The notes beneath the pieces were generated by a model. It made no database searches and had not been told where the DNA came from. It was given only the letters and a program-made list of their open reading frames with translations. From the NCBI RefSeq assembly GCF_000374865.1, contig NZ_KB895452.1:1-64000 (forward strand): 64,000 nucleotides of DNA, read 5' to 3'. The stretch is from Arthrobacter sp. 135MFCol5.1. Lineage in GTDB: Bacteria; Actinomycetota; Actinomycetes; Actinomycetales; Micrococcaceae. The position numbers and the translations under genes were made by a program. Each line of letters opens with the position of its first letter. Positions within the stretch are counted from its first letter, which is position 1. This document shows, piece by piece, positions 39,154 to 48,672 of this stretch.

Positions 39154-40472
39154 GAGGCGGGCACCGCTGCGGTGCTGCCGCGGAACAGCAGCGCTGCTCC
39201 TGCGATGGCTGCCGCCAGCAACGCAGTCGCGATGGCAACGGCCATGCCCGGCCCGGCCGCGAACCAGAGGACGCCAAATCCGGATGCGGCCGCCATCCGG
39301 CTGACGGCCACCACCGTTTGCGCGGTGCCCAGGGCGGTGCCCAGCCTTTCGGGCGGTGCCAGCTGGCTGACAAGCGCCGCCAGGACACCGTCAGTTGCCG
39401 CGTAGAAGAGCCCCAGGAGCAGCAAACAACCGATGGTGGCGGGGATCCCTGCAGTTGGCAGCCCGGCCAGCAGGTAGCAGGCCAACAAGGCACCGTGGCC
39501 GGCCAGGAAGACCGGTACTCTCCCCCACCGGTCCGCGATCCTGCCGACCGGTACGGCGAACAGCAGGAAGGCGGCGTTGGTGCCCACGAACAGCAGCGGG
39601 AACCACTGGATGGCGAAGGACTCACGGTGCTGGAGGAGGAGGTAGATGAAGCCGTCGCCGATGGTGAGGACGCCCAACAAGCCGGCGGCGGCCATGGGGC
39701 GGGCCAGGCCCGGTTCCCGCAGGCGCGACCACCGCAACAGATTCCAGCTGACGACCGGCCTGGACCGGCCGGGGTGTTGCCGCCGCCGCTGGAGCCGGTC
39801 CGGCACCACCAGGAGAAGCACCGCGACGCCGATCACGGCGAAGGCGAGTGAGACGCCAAAGACGGTGCTGAAGCCATTGGGGATCAGCATCAGGACCAGG
39901 AACGCGATGAACGGGCCGGCGGCCGCCCCGATGTTGTCCAGCATCCGGTGGATGCCGAAGGAGCGCGCCAGATACTCCGGCTGGGCCTCCGCCGCGATCA
40001 TGGCATCCCGTGGCGCCGTGCGGATTCCTTTGCCGATCCTGTCGCCGGTGACGATGCCGGCAAGGGCCCAGAAGCCCCCGGCCACGAGGAACCCCGCCCG
40101 CGCCAGCATGGACAGCCCGTAGCCGGCAGCTGCCACGTACTTGGGATGGCCGGTGCGGTCGGACACCCAGCCCGCGCCGATCCGCACGATGGCGCTGGCG
40201 CCCTGGTTTATTCCGTCGATGACACCGAATGCGATGGTGGACAGCCCCAGGTAGCCCGTGACGTAGAGCGGGAGGATGGCGGCGACGGACTCGGACGATA
40301 TGTCCGTCATCATGCTGACCACGCCCAGCCAGATGATCACCGGCGACAACCGGAAAGCCGGGTGGACCGAGGCAAGACCGGCGCCGGCCTGGTCCTGTTG
40401 GCCGCCTTTGCGGTCCGAGATTGAGATGTACAAGGGCTGCCTGTCCTTCCCGGGGCGGGAAGCGGTGCGCAT
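39150..40472 (-). CDS. MFS transporter coupled to the propeller protein
   Basis: A membrane transporter of up to 440 residues with about 12 hydrophobic segments. Seen: MMTDISSESVAAILPLYV in the first segment, GWVSDRTGHPKYVAAAGYG as the loop 2-3 motif, DRIGKGIRTAPRDAMIAAEA, and a second-half VGRIADRWGRVPVFLAG. Segments like these occur in a group of MFS proteins related to YjbB/putative drug efflux, but the substrate is unknown. The first 13 residues may not be translated: a TTG at 40433 with AAGGACAGG upstream is an alternative to the ATG at 40472. Confidence 0.78.
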   Translation of the reverse strand: MRTASRPGKDRQPLYISISDRKGGQQDQAGAGLASVHPAFRLSPVIIWLGVVSMMTDISSESVAAILPLYVTGYLGLSTIAFGVIDGINQGASAIVRIGAGWVSDRTGHPKYVAAAGYGLSMLARAGFLVAGGFWALAGIVTGDRIGKGIRTAPRDAMIAAEAQPEYLARSFGIHRMLDNIGAAAGPFIAFLVLMLIPNGFSTVFGVSLAFAVIGVAVLLLVVPDRLQRRRQHPGRSRPVVSWNLLRWSRLREPGLARPMAAAGLLGVLTIGDGFIYLLLQHRESFAIQWFPLLFVGTNAAFLLFAVPVGRIADRWGRVPVFLAGHGALLACYLLAGLPTAGIPATIGCLLLLGLFYAATDGVLAALVSQLAPPERLGTALGTAQTVVAVSRMAAASGFGVLWFAAGPGMAVAIATALLAAAIAGAALLFRGSTAAVPAS

Positions 40473-40563
40473 GCAGCGGGCCCCACCCGAAGTTCGTGCA
40501 GACAGTCTTGCAGCCGGCCCGCAGCCGCGGGTACCGAAGAATCCGCAGACCTGTTGTGGAAAC

Positions 40564-41532
40564 CTACCAGCGGCCGTTCCGCGGCCGGGGCTGGCAGACC
40601 GGGCACGTGTGGGACGAGCGGTTCATGAACTGCTCGCGGCGGATGATCGACTGGATTCCCGCTGCGGCACAGCGTTTGCAGGGCTCGCCCTGGCGTCCGT
40701 ACGCGTTGAGGGACCTGTCGAAGTAGCCGGAGGCTCCGTTGACGTTGACGTACAGGGAGTCGAAGCTGGTGCCCCCGGCCGCCAGGGCGTCCAGCATCAC
40801 CTCCCGGGCGCTGTCGAGGACCCGCTGGGCCTCGGCGCGGCGGAGCGTGTCGGTGGCCCGCGCATAATGAAGTTTTGCGCGCCACAGGGCTTCGTCGGCG
40901 TAGATGTTGCCGATCCCGGACACCAGCCCCTGATCCAGGAGTGCCCGTTTGAGCCCGGTTTTGCGTTTCCGGAGGCGTTGGTAGAAGAGGTCGAAGGAGA
41001 ATGCGGGGTCCAGCGGGTCCCGGGCAATATGGGCTGCCTCCGCTGCGATCAACGGAAGCGGCGATTCGGCGAGACCGCCGGGGCCGCCGTCCTCCGTAGG
41101 CACCAGGGCAGTAACGAAAAGGCCGCCGAAAATCCGTTGGTCAACGAACCGCAGCTGGTCCGGCATGCCCTCACGTGGACTGAGCCCCAACCGTACTTTG
41201 AGGTGTTTTTCGTCGGGAACGCCGACGCCCTGCATCAACAGCTGGCCGCTCATCCCCAAGTGGGCCATCAGTGCCACCGCCGGTGCCTGGTGCTGTTCGG
41301 CGTGTCCCGCCCCGGCCATGCCGTTGTCCGTCAGCGGCAGCCACAGGAATTTGCCGCGTCGGACGACGTCGGACACTGTGGCGCCCTCAAGGTTGCCGAT
41401 GAAGTCGCTGGCCCCAAGGGCGTGGCGGCGGATGGAGCGCGGGTCCAGGACGTCGACGGTTTGGATGGTCCTGCCGCGGACCCAGCGAACCAGGCCGCGG
41501 CGCACCACCTCAACCTCGGGCAGTTCCGGCAC
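40564..41532 (-). CDS. mutM: Formamidopyrimidine-DNA glycosylase
   Basis: A 322-residue DNA repair enzyme that removes 8-oxoguanine and cuts the strand. Seen: the N-terminal PELPEVE with catalytic Pro2 and Glu3, the H2TH region near [15 protein letters not shown], and the C-terminal zinc finger with two CxxC pairs (CKRC and CPVC). It is 5 bases after rnc. The length is slightly above usual because of loop insertions, for example near [14 protein letters not shown]. Confidence 0.94.
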   Translation of the reverse strand: MPELPEVEVVRRGLVRWVRGRTIQTVDVLDPRSIRRHALGASDFIGNLEGATVSDVVRRGKFLWLPLTDNGMAGAGHAEQHQAPAVALMAHLGMSGQLLMQGVGVPDEKHLKVRLGLSPREGMPDQLRFVDQRIFGGLFVTALVPTEDGGPGGLAESPLPLIAAEAAHIARDPLDPAFSFDLFYQRLRKRKTGLKRALLDQGLVSGIGNIYADEALWRAKLHYARATDTLRRAEAQRVLDSAREVMLDALAAGGTSFDSLYVNVNGASGYFDRSLNAYGRQGEPCKRCAAAGIQSIIRREQFMNRSSHTCPVCQPRPRNGRW

Positions 41533-41537
41533 GGAGG

Positions 41538-42266
41538 CTACTTAGCAGCTGCGGAGCCGGCGGACGTACCAGCGGCATCGTGGGCTTCAGCCCCGGAAAG
41601 CACCCGCCAGGCGTCGGCCGCCGCTTCCTGCTCGGCTTCCTTTTTGGAGTGCCCGGAGCCCTTGCCGTAGGCGTTGCCGCCGATGCTCAGGACGGCAGTG
41701 AACGTGCGGGCGTGGTCCGGACCCGAGCCGTCCACGGCGTAGTGGATGCTTCCGAGCTGCCGGCTGGCAGCCAGTTCCTGGATGCTGGTTTTCCAGTCGG
41801 TTCCGGCGCCCAGGACGGCGGCATCCTTCAGCATCGGGCCGATCAGCCGCATAACCAGCTGGCGGGCGGTCTCGATATCGTTGGAGACGTAGGTGGCGCC
41901 GATCAGGGCCTCCATGGTGTCCGCGAGGATAGAGGCCTTGTTCTTCCCGTGGGTGAGCTTTTCGCCCTGCCCCAGGTAGATGTATTCGCCAATGCCCAGG
42001 CTGCGTCCAATGCCGGCCAGGGCACGGGTGCTGACGACGGCGGACCGGCGCTTGGCGAGCTCGCCTTCGGGCAGGTCCGGGTTGTCCCGGTACAGGGCAT
42101 CGGTCACGGAGAAGCCCAGGATGGAGTCCCCCAGGAACTCGAGCCGCTCGTTGGTGGGTATGCCGCCATTCTCGTAGGCATACGAACGGTGGGTGAGCGC
42201 AAGACGAAGCGTCCCGGCGTCAATAGAGACACCGAGACGCTTCAGAAGCTCTTCAGTTGACGACAT
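41538..42266 (-). CDS. rnc: Ribonuclease III
   Basis: A 242-residue double-strand-specific RNase for rRNA and mRNA processing. Seen: the signature [12 protein letters not shown], the second acidic site [12 protein letters not shown], and a C-terminal double-stranded RNA-binding domain (about 165-232) with [18 protein letters not shown]. It lies between rpmF and mutM, as in other actinobacteria. Confidence 0.95.
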   Translation of the reverse strand: MSSTEELLKRLGVSIDAGTLRLALTHRSYAYENGGIPTNERLEFLGDSILGFSVTDALYRDNPDLPEGELAKRRSAVVSTRALAGIGRSLGIGEYIYLGQGEKLTHGKNKASILADTMEALIGATYVSNDIETARQLVMRLIGPMLKDAAVLGAGTDWKTSIQELAASRQLGSIHYAVDGSGPDHARTFTAVLSIGGNAYGKGSGHSKKEAEQEAAADAWRVLSGAEAHDAAGTSAGSAAAK

Positions 42267-42286
42267 CAGTCAGCCTGTTGGGCCGA

Positions 42287-42490
42287 TTAGACGTCAGCGA
42301 CCTTGCGGCCCTTGTACTCAAGGAACAGCGCGGTGCCAGCAGAGTCGGTAACGACCTTTGCCTGGTGCGGCAGGCTGTAGGTGACCTGGCCGTTCTCAAC
42401 GGTCTTCACCAGGTGGGGGGCGGTCGCCTTCCACTGCGAGCGGCGGGCGCGGGTATTCGAGCGAGACATTTTCCGCTTGGGAACAGCCAC
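42287..42490 (-). CDS. rpmF: 50S ribosomal protein L32
   Basis: A 67-residue ribosomal protein. Seen: the start [21 protein letters not shown], typical of L32. It has no Cys pairs in the usual zinc positions, so it is a zinc-free form. It lies 36 bases after yceD, a pair conserved in most bacteria. Confidence 0.95.
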   Translation of the reverse strand: MAVPKRKMSRSNTRARRSQWKATAPHLVKTVENGQVTYSLPHQAKVVTDSAGTALFLEYKGRKVADV

Positions 42491-42526
42491 GGCTAACTCA
42501 TTTCTCTCTAGACAAACACGTACAAA

Positions 42527-43075
42527 TCAATTTTGCCGGTCAGGCTTAGCCATATCAGCTAGGGCAGCCCAGCGAGGATCCAGGACCTCGTGGTGGTGCC
42601 CCGGCTCGTCTTCCAGGCGAACTCCGCATTCGGAGCAAAGGCCCTGGCAGTCTTCCCGGCACACCGGCTGGAACGGCAGGTTGGTGACAACCGCGTCCCG
42701 CAACACCGGTTCAAGATCGATTACATCGTGCTCGACTCGACGTTGCTCTTCATCTTCTTCTCCGTCCGAAAGCTCAGCGCCTTCATAGAAGAAAAGTTCT
42801 TGCACATTGACCTCAAGGTCATACGCAAGGGGATCCAGGCATCGGCCGCATTCGCCGGTTACTTCGACGGCTGCGGTTCCTGATACCAGAATTCCTTCGT
42901 GTACGGCCTCAAGCCTCAGGTCGAGCTCGACATCCGAGCCTTCCTGAACACCAATGAGCGCCACACCAAGATCACCCGGTGCGGGTACATGTTCCTTCAG
43001 TGTCCGCATGCTTCCCGGGCTGCGCCCGAGGTCCTTGACGTCGAACGCCAGGGGCGAACCAGCATCTCTTTTAAT
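42527..43075 (-). CDS. YceD family protein (DUF177), with apparent AUU start
   Basis: A protein of 182 residues that is linked to 23S rRNA maturation in plants and bacteria, encoded just before rpmF. Seen: DVKDLGRSPGSMRTLKEHVP near the start and two Cys groups, ECGRC and CREDCQGLCSECG, probably a metal site. The start is odd. The conserved N-terminal part (SPLAFDVKDLGRSPGSM) is coded upstream of the first ATG (43009), yet no ATG, GTG or TTG is in frame there. ATT at 43075 lies 5 bases after a good AGGAG and is taken as the start. If ATG 43009 is used, the protein loses 22 conserved residues. Confidence 0.85.
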   Translation of the reverse strand: MKRDAGSPLAFDVKDLGRSPGSMRTLKEHVPAPGDLGVALIGVQEGSDVELDLRLEAVHEGILVSGTAAVEVTGECGRCLDPLAYDLEVNVQELFFYEGAELSDGEEDEEQRRVEHDVIDLEPVLRDAVVTNLPFQPVCREDCQGLCSECGVRLEDEPGHHHEVLDPRWAALADMAKPDRQN

Positions 43076-43173
43076 GAGAACTCCTGTTGAACATATGACC
43101 GACGTACCATCTTAGCCTGAAGAGCCATGGTGACTCAAACCGGCATGCGGCGGCGCCGAAGTACCCATCCATC

Positions 43174-43674
43174 CTACCGTCTTGGCTGCTGATCCGGGCC
43201 AGGCTCGCCGGTCACCAGGCGGCGGTGCACCGAGCGGGGCACGTAATCGGAGACGCTCCCGCCCAGTGCCGCCACCTCCTTGATCAGGGTGGACGACAAG
43301 TGGACGTAGCTGGCTTCCGCCGGGAGGAACACCGTTTCCACCCCGCTCAGCTGCCGGTTCATCGTCGCCATGGGCAGCTCGTAGTCAAAATCCGACGACG
43401 AGCGCAGCCCTTTGACGATGGCGGACACCCCACGGTGGCGGCAGTATTCCGCCAGGAGTCCCGCGCCGACAGGCTCCACCACGATCCCCTTGAGCGAAGC
43501 CAACGTCTCGCGCGCCATGTCCAGCCGCTCTTCCAAGGTGAACATGTACTTCTTGGCGTAGTTGGTGGAGATGGCCACGATGACCTCATCAAAAAGGCCG
43601 GCCGCCCTGGCAATGACTTCGAGATGGCCGTTGTGGATGGGGTCGAAGGATCCGGGGCACACAGCGCGTCTCAT
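43174..43674 (-). CDS. coaD: Phosphopantetheine adenylyltransferase
   Basis: A 166-residue enzyme that makes dephospho-CoA from phosphopantetheine and ATP, the fourth step to coenzyme A. Seen: the nucleotide-binding CPGSFDPIHNGH near the start and HLSSTLIKEVAALGG corresponding to the ISSTxxR motif, here with Lys in place of Arg. The remaining active site looks complete. It diverges from the aminotransferase gene with about 40 bases between. Confidence 0.94.
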   Translation of the reverse strand: MRRAVCPGSFDPIHNGHLEVIARAAGLFDEVIVAISTNYAKKYMFTLEERLDMARETLASLKGIVVEPVGAGLLAEYCRHRGVSAIVKGLRSSSDFDYELPMATMNRQLSGVETVFLPAEASYVHLSSTLIKEVAALGGSVSDYVPRSVHRRLVTGEPGPDQQPRR

Positions 43675-43717
43675 GCTCCGAACCTACCCCATGGAAAGGC
43701 CGGGATACCATGACTGG

Positions 43718-44947
43718 ATGCATCCTCCACGGGAACATTCCACGCCCCTGGCACCTGCTCCCTGGCAGCGGACCGCGCTCGGCGCCAACCTGCTGGCGCC
43801 CGACGGCGGACTGGGGGTCACCATCTTCGAAGAGATGACCACCCTTGCCGTCCGGACCGGTGCCATCAACCTGGGCCAGGGCTTCCCGGACGAGGACGGG
43901 CCGCTGGAGATCAGGGAGGCGGCGCGTGCGGCCATCGCCGCCGGAGCCAACCAGTACGCACCCGGCAGAGGCATCCCCGAACTCCGCGAGGCGGTGGCCG
44001 CGCACCAGGAACGCTTCTACGGGTTGACGCCCGATCCCGCCACGGAGGTCATCATCACCACCGGGGCCACCGAAGGCATCGCTGCCTCGCTGCTGGCGTT
44101 CGCCGGGCCCGGCGATGAAGTCCTGACGTTCGAACCCTTCTATGACTCCTACGGTGCGGTCATCGGCCTCACGGGCGCCACCCATGTGACCGTGCCGCTG
44201 GCCGCGCCGGACTTCATGCCCGACCTCTCCGCCCTGGAATCGGCATTCAGCGACCGCACCCGGGTGGTCCTGCTGAACAACCCGCACAATCCCACCGGCG
44301 CCGTTTTTCCGGAAGCCGTGCTGCAGCGCGTCGTGGACCTTGCAGCCAAGCACGGAAGCATCATCGTCACCGACGAGGTGTACGAGCACCTGACGTTCGG
44401 CGTCCCCCATATCCCGGTGGCAACGCTGCCCGGAGCCGCCGGGATCACCATCACCATCTCCTCCGCGGGGAAGACGTTCTCACTGACGGGATGGAAGGTG
44501 GGCTGGCTCACCGGGCCGGAGGACCTGGTGGCCACGGTGCGTACCGTGAAGCAATTCCTCACCTACAGTTCCGGGACCCCGTTCCAGGCGGCAATCGCCA
44601 CGGGCCTGGGCCAGCCGGACGCTTTCTTCCACGGCATTGCGGCCACCCTGGAGAAAAAACGGGACATCCTCAGCGCGGGACTCAGGGACGCCGGGTTCGA
44701 TGTCTTCACGCCCCGCGGCACCTACTTCGTCAACGTGGACACCGCACCGCTCGGCATCACCGATGCCCTGGACCTCGCCCGGCGCCTGCCGGCGTTGGTG
44801 GGAGTTGCCGCCATCCCGGTCCCCGTGTTCTGCCACCCCGAGGGTGCGGAACGGACAAGAAGCCTGCTGCGCTTCGCCTTCTGCAAGAAGACCGATGTCC
44901 TGGAGCAGGCCGCCTCGCGGCTGGCAAAGCTCCGCGGCAGGCTCTGA
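43718..44947 (+). CDS. PLP-dependent aminotransferase, class I/II
   Basis: A 409-residue aminotransferase of the kynurenine-aminotransferase/DapC-like type. Seen: INLGQGFPDEDGP, NQYAPGRGIPELREAV, LNNPHNPTGAVF, and the pyridoxal-phosphate lysine Lys252 in SSAGKTFSLTGWKVGW. The substrate is not certain; close relatives act on N-succinyl-diaminopimelate, glutamine or kynurenine. The ATG at 43718 was chosen; another ATG at 43691 is equally in frame. The stop shares one base with the next start (TGATG), so it is coupled to the spermidine-synthase-like gene. Confidence 0.85.
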   Translation: MHPPREHSTPLAPAPWQRTALGANLLAPDGGLGVTIFEEMTTLAVRTGAINLGQGFPDEDGPLEIREAARAAIAAGANQYAPGRGIPELREAVAAHQERFYGLTPDPATEVIITTGATEGIAASLLAFAGPGDEVLTFEPFYDSYGAVIGLTGATHVTVPLAAPDFMPDLSALESAFSDRTRVVLLNNPHNPTGAVFPEAVLQRVVDLAAKHGSIIVTDEVYEHLTFGVPHIPVATLPGAAGITITISSAGKTFSLTGWKVGWLTGPEDLVATVRTVKQFLTYSSGTPFQAAIATGLGQPDAFFHGIAATLEKKRDILSAGLRDAGFDVFTPRGTYFVNVDTAPLGITDALDLARRLPALVGVAAIPVPVFCHPEGAERTRSLLRFAFCKKTDVLEQAASRLAKLRGRL

Positions 44948-45735
44948 TGTCCGGCGGCGTCGCGGGACCTGCGAGCCGGTTCCTGCGGACCACCGGACAG
45001 CACGCCACCATCGAACCGGACACGTTCACGGACGGCGGCTATGTGCTCAGCATCGGCGGAGCGGAACAGTCCCATGTCAACCTCAGCCGGCCCGACGAGA
45101 TTTTCTACGAATACCTGCGCAGGATCGGCCACCTGGTGGATCTCGCCGCACCGTCAGGGGAACCGGTGAAAGCCCTGCACCTGGGCGCCGGTGCGCTGAC
45201 CCTTGCGCGCTACATCCAGGCCACCCGGCCCGGCTCACCGCAGTACGCGGTGGAGCTGGAACGCGAACTGCTGGACTTTGTCTTGCGGCACCTGCCCCTG
45301 CCCGAAGGCACGGACCTGACCACGATGATCGGCGATGCCCGGGAGGCACTAGGCACGCTGGCCCCGGGACTGGCATTCGACGTCGTCATCCTGGACATCT
45401 TTTCCGGGCCGGAGGCGCCTGCCCACATCGCGTCCAGTGGTTTCTACCGGGAGGCGCGGGGACGGCTGAGCCCGGACGGGGTGCTGATCGTCAATGTGGG
45501 CGACGAGCCCGCCCTCACGCTGGTCAGGAGCCAGGTGGCGGCCATGCGCGAGGCCATGGCCGATGTTGCCGCGTTCGGGGAAGCCGGAATGTTCGAGGCA
45601 CGGTACCCGGGAAACGTCATTCTGGCAGGAACGCAGGGCCCCTGGCCGGGGTCGTGGACAACAGAGCTGGCGGCCCGTGGCCCCCACCCTGCCCGGGTCC
45701 TGTCCGGCGTGGACCTGGACCCCTTCTCGGCCTAA
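44947..45735 (+). CDS. Spermidine-synthase-like methyltransferase-fold protein
   Basis: A 262-residue Rossmann-fold protein of the spermidine synthase superfamily. Seen: KALHLGAGALTLARYIQATRP as the S-adenosyl ligand site, VELERELLDFV, and DVVILDIFSGPEAPAH after the fourth strand. It lacks an obvious putrescine-binding set, so polyamine synthesis is not assured. Actinobacteria often carry such proteins with unknown function. It converges on rsmD with a 9-base gap. Confidence 0.78.
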   Translation: MSGGVAGPASRFLRTTGQHATIEPDTFTDGGYVLSIGGAEQSHVNLSRPDEIFYEYLRRIGHLVDLAAPSGEPVKALHLGAGALTLARYIQATRPGSPQYAVELERELLDFVLRHLPLPEGTDLTTMIGDAREALGTLAPGLAFDVVILDIFSGPEAPAHIASSGFYREARGRLSPDGVLIVNVGDEPALTLVRSQVAAMREAMADVAAFGEAGMFEARYPGNVILAGTQGPWPGSWTTELAARGPHPARVLSGVDLDPFSA

Positions 45736-45744
45736 GGCCAGGCC

Positions 45745-46359
45745 CTACCCCTCGGTCCCGTCCGGCAGGTCGTCGGCGGAGATGGCATCGGGCACCGACG
45801 GCTCGGCGAACCACAACCGGGTCTCGCCGTACTTCTTGTCCGCAAACCGTGCCATCCCATCGGGCCACTCGGGCTCCGGAGAACGCGAGGACCGCTCCAC
45901 CACCACCACAGCCCCTGCCGCCAGGTGGCCGGCGAGCTTTTGGAGTACCGCGGCCAGCGCCGCTTCCTCCAGGGGATAGGGCGGGTCCAGGAACACGAGG
46001 TCCCAGGCAGCGTTGCCGGGCGCGCGGTCAAGGAAGGGCTCCACCCTGGCCCGGTGCACGCTGACGGTCTTGCGGCCAAGCACGCCGTCGATGAGGTCCG
46101 CATTGCGCTGGCACACCGCGCTGGCCTTGGCGTCGGACTCCACCAAATCCACGGACTGCGCTCCCCTGCTGGCACTTTCCACCCCCAGGGATCCGGAGCC
46201 CGCGTACAGGTCCAGAACCCTGGCTCCCGAGATCACGCCAAAAGCGTCGAGCCGGGAGAACAGCGCTTCCTTGACGCGGTCGGTGGTGGGCCGGGTCAAG
46301 GAACCCGGGACCGCGTTCAGCGGGGTACCGCCCGCGGCGCCGGAGATTATCCGTGTCAT
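45745..46359 (-). CDS. rsmD: 16S rRNA (guanine-966-N2)-methyltransferase
   Basis: A 204-residue S-adenosylmethionine-dependent rRNA methyltransferase. Seen: TRIISGAAGG at the start, RPTTDRVKEALFSRL, VLDLYAGSGSLGVESASRGA for the cofactor, and the catalytic DPPY in LVFLDPPYP. It lies after recG on the same strand with 42 bases between, a conserved pairing. Confidence 0.93.
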   Translation of the reverse strand: MTRIISGAAGGTPLNAVPGSLTRPTTDRVKEALFSRLDAFGVISGARVLDLYAGSGSLGVESASRGAQSVDLVESDAKASAVCQRNADLIDGVLGRKTVSVHRARVEPFLDRAPGNAAWDLVFLDPPYPLEEAALAAVLQKLAGHLAAGAVVVVERSSRSPEPEWPDGMARFADKKYGETRLWFAEPSVPDAISADDLPDGTEG

Positions 46360-46401
46360 CGCGGCCGCCGCCGTCCGTCCGCGCCCTGGGGCCCTGCCGT
46401 G

Positions 46402-48672
46402 CTAACCGCGTTCAAGGAACGCCTCCTTCTCGGGGTTGAGGTACTTCTCGATGGCGTCGGCGAGTTCGGGGTGGCCCGCCAGCAACGGGTCCCCGCCGAC
46501 GATGTGCTGGGCGTCTTCCCTTGCCCGGGCGATGACGTCTTCGTGTTCGAGGACGCGCAGGAGTTTAAGGGTGGAACGTCCGCCGGACTGGGAAGCGCCC
46601 AGGATATCGCCTTCGCGGCGCAGCTTGAGGTCTTCCTGCGAGAGGACGAACCCGTCCGTGGTGGCCACCACGGCTTCCAGCCGCCGCCGGCTGGGATGCC
46701 CCGGCTCCAGGGCGGTGACCAGCAGGCAGGTGCCGGGCAGTCCGCCACGGCCGACGCGCCCGCGGAGCTGGTGCAGCTGCGAGATCCCAAACCTGTCGGC
46801 GTCCAGGATGACCATCAGGGTGGCGTTGTGCACATCCACGCCCACTTCGATCACGGTGGTGGAGACGAGCAGCTTGATGCGGTTGGCGGTGAAGCCGGCC
46901 ATCGTCTCCGTCTTCAGCTCCGGCTCCTGGCGTCCGTGCAGCGGGGCAAGCGGCACCCCTGCAAGGGACGGCTCGGCCAGCAAATGCTCCACGACAGCGG
47001 TGACGGACGCAAGCTCCCGCCCTTCCTCTCCCTCCGCCCCCGGAGGTGCGGCTTCGCCGGGGCTGAAGTCGCCGTCGTCGTCCGTCCCGATCTTGGGACA
47101 GACCACGTACACCTGGCGCCCGGCATCGATCTCCTCGCGGGCGCGCGCCCAGATCCGCGCGGCCCAGGCGGGATTCTCCGCGAGGCCCACGAGGTGGGTG
47201 GTGATCGGGGCCCGGCCTTTGGGCAGTTCGCTGAGGGTTGACGTCTCCAGGTCCCCGAAAACCGTCATGGCAACGGTCCGCGGGATGGGGGTGGCTGTCA
47301 TGACCAGCAGGTGCGGGGGCTTGCGCGCCTTGGCCCGCAGGGCGTCGCGCTGCTCCACGCCGAAACGGTGCTGCTCGTCCACCACGATGAGTCCGAGGTC
47401 GTAGAAGGAGACGTTGTCACCCAGGAGCGCGTGGGTGCCGATGATGATCCCGGCCGTCCCGGAGGCGGCATCCAGCATGGCTTGCCTGCGCGCCGCGGTG
47501 GGCATGGAGCCGGTCAGCAGCGTGACCTGCACGGAAACGCCGCTTCCGCCGGCCAGACCGCCCAGCAGGCCGTCGCCGGACAGCGCGCCAAGGCTGCGCC
47601 GGATGGAGTCAAAATGCTGGGCCGCGAGCACTTCGGTAGGGGCCAGGAGCGCGGCCTGCCCGCCGGCGTCGATGACCTGCAGCATGGCACGCAGCGCCAC
47701 GACGGTCTTGCCCGAGCCGACCTCGCCCTGCAGCAGCCGGTTCATGGGGGTGTCGCGCGCCAGTTCCGCGGCGAGGGTTTGGCCGACGGCGGATTGGCCG
47801 GCTGTGAGCGTGAACGGCAGGTTGGCGTCGAAGGCGGCCAGGAGGCCGTCGCCCACCGGGCGGCGGGCCGTGGCTTCCTCGGCAGCGAGCTGGGCGCGGC
47901 GCCGCGCCAGCGCTGACTGCAGCACCAAGGCCTCGTGGTAGCGGAGGCGGTCCCGGGCCCTGCGCCAGTCGTCGGCGGACTCGGGTACGTGGATCAACCG
48001 GTAGGCGCGGGACACCGGCAGAAACCCTTCACGGGCGGAAACCTCGGTTGGCACCGGGTCCGGCAGGGCGTCGAGGTCGAGTGTCTCCAGGAGCGTGGCG
48101 ATGGTCTTCTGGATCTTCCAGCTGGGAAGCTTGGCGGTTGCCGGGTACACCGGGATGGGCATGGCGGCGAGTTTCTCCGGGTCCTGGCCACTGTCGGTGA
48201 ACGGATCGTCGTCCACCAGCTGGAAATCGGGGTTTGTCAGGCCCAGTTGTCCCTTGAAACTGGTGACCTTCCCGGAAAACAGGGCCCGCCGCCCCTGCAG
48301 GAGTTCTGTTTTGGCTTTGTACCCGTTAAAGAAGCTGATTTTGAGGGTTCCGGGCACCTTTCCGCGGAAGTCCCGGCCGCCCACCAGCCGGAGCCCCTGC
48401 TGACCGTCGTCGTCGGAGACGATGACGTCGGTGATGGTTCCCCGGCGGGCCTGCATGGTGCGCGTGCTGCTGGACAGCACCCGGGCGATCAGGGTGACGT
48501 CCTCGTCCAGCGGCAGCTCACTGATGGGGGTCAGCTCACCGCGGCTCATGTAACGGCGCGGGAAGTAATTCAGGAGTCCGTCCACGGTGGTGATCCCGAG
48601 GTGTTTCTCAATGACCGCTGCCGAGCGCTTGCCGATGCGCCGCTCCAGGGCCAAGTCGAGCTCAGCGTTCAT
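46402..48672 (-). CDS. recG: ATP-dependent DNA helicase RecG
   Basis: A 756-residue helicase that reverses stalled replication forks and migrates branched DNA. Seen: an N-terminal wedge domain (to about residue 200), Walker A GEVGSGKTVVAL near residue 318-329, the box VVDEQHRFGVEQRDAL (a DEQH variant in helicase motif II), TATPIPRT, and the C-terminal GRVGRGGLPGTCLLV. It overlaps the DAK2-domain gene by 11 bases. The order DAK2-recG-rsmD matches Mycobacterium. Confidence 0.95.
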   Translation of the reverse strand: MNAELDLALERRIGKRSAAVIEKHLGITTVDGLLNYFPRRYMSRGELTPISELPLDEDVTLIARVLSSSTRTMQARRGTITDVIVSDDDGQQGLRLVGGRDFRGKVPGTLKISFFNGYKAKTELLQGRRALFSGKVTSFKGQLGLTNPDFQLVDDDPFTDSGQDPEKLAAMPIPVYPATAKLPSWKIQKTIATLLETLDLDALPDPVPTEVSAREGFLPVSRAYRLIHVPESADDWRRARDRLRYHEALVLQSALARRRAQLAAEEATARRPVGDGLLAAFDANLPFTLTAGQSAVGQTLAAELARDTPMNRLLQGEVGSGKTVVALRAMLQVIDAGGQAALLAPTEVLAAQHFDSIRRSLGALSGDGLLGGLAGGSGVSVQVTLLTGSMPTAARRQAMLDAASGTAGIIIGTHALLGDNVSFYDLGLIVVDEQHRFGVEQRDALRAKARKPPHLLVMTATPIPRTVAMTVFGDLETSTLSELPKGRAPITTHLVGLAENPAWAARIWARAREEIDAGRQVYVVCPKIGTDDDGDFSPGEAAPPGAEGEEGRELASVTAVVEHLLAEPSLAGVPLAPLHGRQEPELKTETMAGFTANRIKLLVSTTVIEVGVDVHNATLMVILDADRFGISQLHQLRGRVGRGGLPGTCLLVTALEPGHPSRRRLEAVVATTDGFVLSQEDLKLRREGDILGASQSGGRSTLKLLRVLEHEDVIARAREDAQHIVGGDPLLAGHPELADAIEKYLNPEKEAFLERG

